Source of the DNA: Planctomycetales bacterium
GTDB lineage: Bacteria; Planctomycetota; Planctomycetia; Planctomycetales; Planctomycetaceae
Assembly: GCA_020050375.1 (NCBI GenBank)
Contig: JAGVKR010000355.1
Coordinates: forward strand, 1 to 6,674
Direction: 5' to 3'
Length of the DNA: 6,674 bases
Under the pieces are notes generated by a model. That model saw only the letters and a list, made by a program, of their open reading frames with translations. It did not search any database and had not been told where the DNA came from. The position numbers and the translations under genes are program-made. Below are positions 4,265 through 6,674 of the stretch, piece after piece (the stretch's first letter is position 1; every line of letters begins with the position of its first letter).

Positions 4265-6674
4265 CTACTTTTGGGCCGCCTTCTTGGCCTTCTCGCGTTC
4301 CTGCTGTTCGAGTCGGAGTTGCTCGAGGCGCGACAGGCGCTTCGGTGCGGCGGGGGCTGCCTCGGCGGGTTTCGCGGCGGCGGGCATCGGGGCCGGTTCG
4401 TTCTTTTTCGGCGGGAGCGGCACGTCGATTCGCAGCTTGCCGGTCCCGATGTTGTGGATCACCGGCTCGCCGTTCTCGGTCACGATCACGCGACAGAACA
4501 GGTTCGCGTGATTGCCAGCGGGCGACGTGGCGTCGGTGGTGATCTTGAAAATCACATCCTTGGTGTCTTTGTTGGCTTCCTGAGGAGTGGTGACCGCCTT
4601 GTTCGGCAATCCGAACAGCTCGACCTTTGCGTTTCCGGGAAAGTCGAGCTGCTTTTGCACGTGGACGACCAGTTCCGTCTCTTTCCCCTGCTCGACGGCG
4701 GCCTGCTCGAAGGCGAGGTTCAGATACATATCGGCGACGCGCAGATTGCAGAACGGCGTCGAGACCATGATGTTGCCGTTTCCGCCGTTGGCTTCGCCAC
4801 GTACGGCGATGCGGAACGTGCTGATCTCGGCGTTTCCGGCGGCGTTCATGGGGATGAGTGCCTCGGTCTGCCCCTCAGCGATTGCGATCGATCCGCTGGC
4901 TCCCAGTCCGGCCGGCAGCCAGAGCATGTCGATCTTGATCGGCGCCTTGAACCCTTCCTTGCGCTTGGCGACGACTTTGAGATCCATCTGCCCGCCGCGG
5001 ACGAGCGGAACCTTGGGCTCGACGATGCTGATCTCAAACGGCGCTTCGTTGGTCACGACGACCGGCGGCGATTCGTGTGCTCCGTCCAGAAAGGAATCTG
5101 GTTTTGGCCGCGAACCATGACAATCGGCTGCTCGACACGGCCTTCGACCTTCATGTTCGGCTGGGCGGGGTCGTTGAGCGATCCGATGATCTCGGCCAGG
5201 CGGCCGCTGTTGGCTGCCTCGGGCGTTGCGTGAAAGATCACCGGCATGACGGTCGAATTAGCGGCCATCCCGGGAGTTTCGATTGTGACACCCGGCGGCA
5301 GGTTTTCACCTCGCAATGTAAGCGGTCCGCCGAAATCGTAGCGAGCCGCCGAGAGGAGCAGAGCGTAGCGGTTGCCTTTGGGGATCGAGACAGTGGGCTG
5401 CACATACTGCACGAACTCGGCGGTTGCTAGGATGAGGGCCGGCTTGATCGGCGCCAGTTCGACGCGGTAGGTGAAGGCCGCGCCGCCATTGCCCAGGTGA
5501 TCGCGGACGTTGATTACATACTCGCCGTCATTGGGCACGCCGAAGCGGATGTAGCTGTCGGGCCCCGCACTGTCGTCGTTGGCAGCGATCGCTCCGCCGC
5601 CGGCGGCGCTGATCGTCAGCACCGGATCGAGTGACGAGCGAATGCTGCGGGCGTGGACGCGGATGTCGTAAACCTCTCCCTTGCGGGCGGCAAACCGGTA
5701 GTTGTCGTTGTCGCCCGGTGCGCCGATCACGCCGTTGAGCGCCGTGGGCCCGGTGAACTTGACGGCATTGTCGTGAGTTTCGTTCGGTTCCTGCTCGATG
5801 ACGTTGGGCAGGTCGGAGAGCCGGAACGGATTCTGCGACGGGGCGATTCCCTTGTCGTCCTTAGCGAACAGGCCGAAGTTTCCCTGGGCCGCGGCGGGAA
5901 GCGTGATCGTCTCCACCCGTTCGCCAGTGATGTCAGCGAGAAATTTTACGGGCAGCGTTTCGCCCGGCCGCCCGCCCGCCGGCAGGACCCCCATCGGCCG
6001 CGGAAAGCTGCCGACGTGGACGCGGTAGAGGCATGAGCCGTTGCCGGCGTACGAGCTCTCACGAACCTGGATGATGTATTTGCCATCTTCCGGAGCGATG
6101 ATCGACGCGACTCCGTCCTGCCAGACGAGGGCGTTATCGTCGCTGGCCGACAATTCGAAGCGAGCCGCGCTCATGATCGCCACATAAACGTCGAAGAGCG
6201 TGATCCCCAGCCGAATCCCTTCGACCTCGGCGGTGATGCGATCCCCCTTCTTCGCTTCAACTACGAAATAGTCGACGTCTTCATTGTCGGCCGTGCCGTT
6301 GACGGTGACGTTCATCGCGATCGGCTGCGGGACCGCGAAGTCGTTGTTGGGCTCTTTCTCGGACGTTTCGGGGAGTGCGCCGACGAAGAAGGGCCGCAGG
6401 TCGGAGACGCCCGTCGCCGTGCGGACGCGCAGGCGATGGCTGCCGAGCTGACAATCGGGGGCGATCTTGAAGGTCGCCTTGACGGAAGTCGCATTGACGA
6501 CTTCGAACTTCGTGACTTCGATCCCCGGCTCGTAGAACAGAATCTCCTGCGCATCGTCGAGCTGGCCGCCGCCGAATACAACCTCGACCTCGGCCCCGCG
6601 CTGCCCCCCCGCGGGGAGACGTCCCGCCGAGCGATGGTGAAGCGGCGGAGAGGGGTGTCGCCGCGAGCGTCAGC
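4265..6674 (-). CDS. Secreted PPC-domain (pre-peptidase C-terminal) protein, N-terminus beyond window, reading frame broken twice
   Basis: Seen: conserved-looking protein from the right edge to TAG at 4265, about 802 residues after repair of two single-base shifts. The edge enters inside a signal peptide (LTLAATPLSAASPSLGG), followed by PRGGQRGAEVEV, the start of a beta domain (to about 6370). The first PPC domain, about 6360-6003, opens EKEPNND and contains DVDYFVVEAKKGDR. A linker beta domain follows. The second PPC domain, about 5796-5455, opens EQEPNE and contains DNDNYRFAARKGE. Further beta-rich domains run to about 4430 (for example VEPKVPLVRGGQMDLKVVAKRKEGF). The tail is Pro/Ala-rich, then a charged, probably helical end (RLEQLRLEQQEREKAKKAAQK). 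There are no CXXCH motifs or recognisable catalytic residues. Frame breaks lie at 6604-6610 and about 5064-5097. Unrepaired, the pieces are a fragment upstream of 6604, an open stretch from 6603 to 5053, and a GTG-initiated 263-codon stretch from 5056 to 4265. Inference: an exported binding or scaffold protein. It is either intact with sequencing errors or a decaying gene. Confidence 0.85.
5064..5097 (-). other. Frameshift site 2 in the PPC-domain gene (one base missing)
   Basis: Reading from upstream, the protein runs GQNQIPFWTEHTNR and then RRSS before TGA at 5055-5053. The family-like sequence resumes in the next frame as PPVVVTNEAPFEISIVEPK. Inserting one base anywhere in this interval restores one frame. 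Candidate spots are the TTCCTTTC stretch (about 5089-5096), which gives IPFLDG, or the CGCCGCCGG stretch (about 5064-5072), which gives HTNRPPVVV. No canonical X-XXY-YYZ slippery heptamer is present, so programmed shifting is unlikely. Confidence 0.75.
6604..6610 (-). other. Frameshift site 1 in the PPC-domain gene (extra base in a G7 tract)
   Basis: On the minus strand, CGC is followed by seven G and then CAG. With six G the reading is PRGGQRGAEVEV, which joins a signal-peptide-like segment (LTLAATPLSAASPSLGGTS) to the mature domain. With seven, the upstream frame misreads what follows. The downstream frame traced upstream reaches TGA at 6672-6670, with no ATG, GTG or TTG in between. The tract length is therefore the simplest cause of the break. 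Confidence 0.75.

Noticed and set aside
5053..5100. Programmed ribosomal frameshifting in the PPC gene
   Set aside because: There is no slippery heptamer in the right phase and no obvious downstream structure. A second break elsewhere in the gene makes error or mutation more likely.
4271..5233. Plus-strand open frame of 320 codons opposite the end of the PPC gene
   Set aside because: Antisense shadow; the composition is low-information and the minus-strand frame reads as a conserved family.
6312..6581. Minus-strand 89-codon frame at the right side
   Set aside because: Ser/Arg-rich out-of-phase reading of the PPC gene; the real frame there gives a beta domain followed by EKEPNND.

Overview
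The window is a stretch of a high-GC bacterial genome, almost certainly from the phylum Planctomycetota. The assignment rests on protein families: a PSCyt1-type cytochrome domain fused to a WD40 propeller, a PSCyt2/PSD1 (DUF1549/DUF1553) protein, and a secreted pre-peptidase C-terminal (PPC) domain protein. These three families are expanded in planctomycetes and tend to occur side by side there. The intergenic repeats are also of a kind I associate with planctomycete genomes. No species can be named from the sequence.

All genes lie on the minus strand, so transcription runs from right to left. At the right edge is a PPC-domain secreted protein (about 6674 to 4265). It enters the window within its signal peptide and carries two apparent frameshifts, one in a seven-base homopolymer (6604-6610) and one near 5064-5097. 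A 204-bp gap follows (4061-4264), filled by an AT-rich imperfect palindromic repeat. Next is a complete 810-residue PSCyt2/PSD1 protein (4060 to 1628). A 226-bp gap (1402-1627) then holds a short hairpin just after the stop codon and a 108-bp inverted repeat ending 22 bp before the next start. Last comes a PSCyt1-WD40 protein (1401 to the left edge), cut off by the window.

All three products look exported: two show clear N-terminal signal peptides and the third shows the end of one. Together they carry three candidate covalent haem sites: CGNCH in the PSCyt1 protein, and CAQCH plus an unusual CX4CH in the PSCyt2/PSD1 protein. The rest is beta-rich binding or scaffold domains: a seven-bladed propeller, two Ig-like domains and two PPC domains. 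The simplest inference is an extracytoplasmic redox or adhesion-like assembly, co-transcribed or at least co-regulated. Its substrate and biochemical role are not known to me for these families, and nothing in the window settles them.

The window is a fairly ordinary planctomycete locus rather than a clearly new system. The points most worth a second look are the two reading-frame breaks in one gene, the CX4CH motif, and two unrelated palindromic repeats, each placed directly ahead of a gene in the same run.
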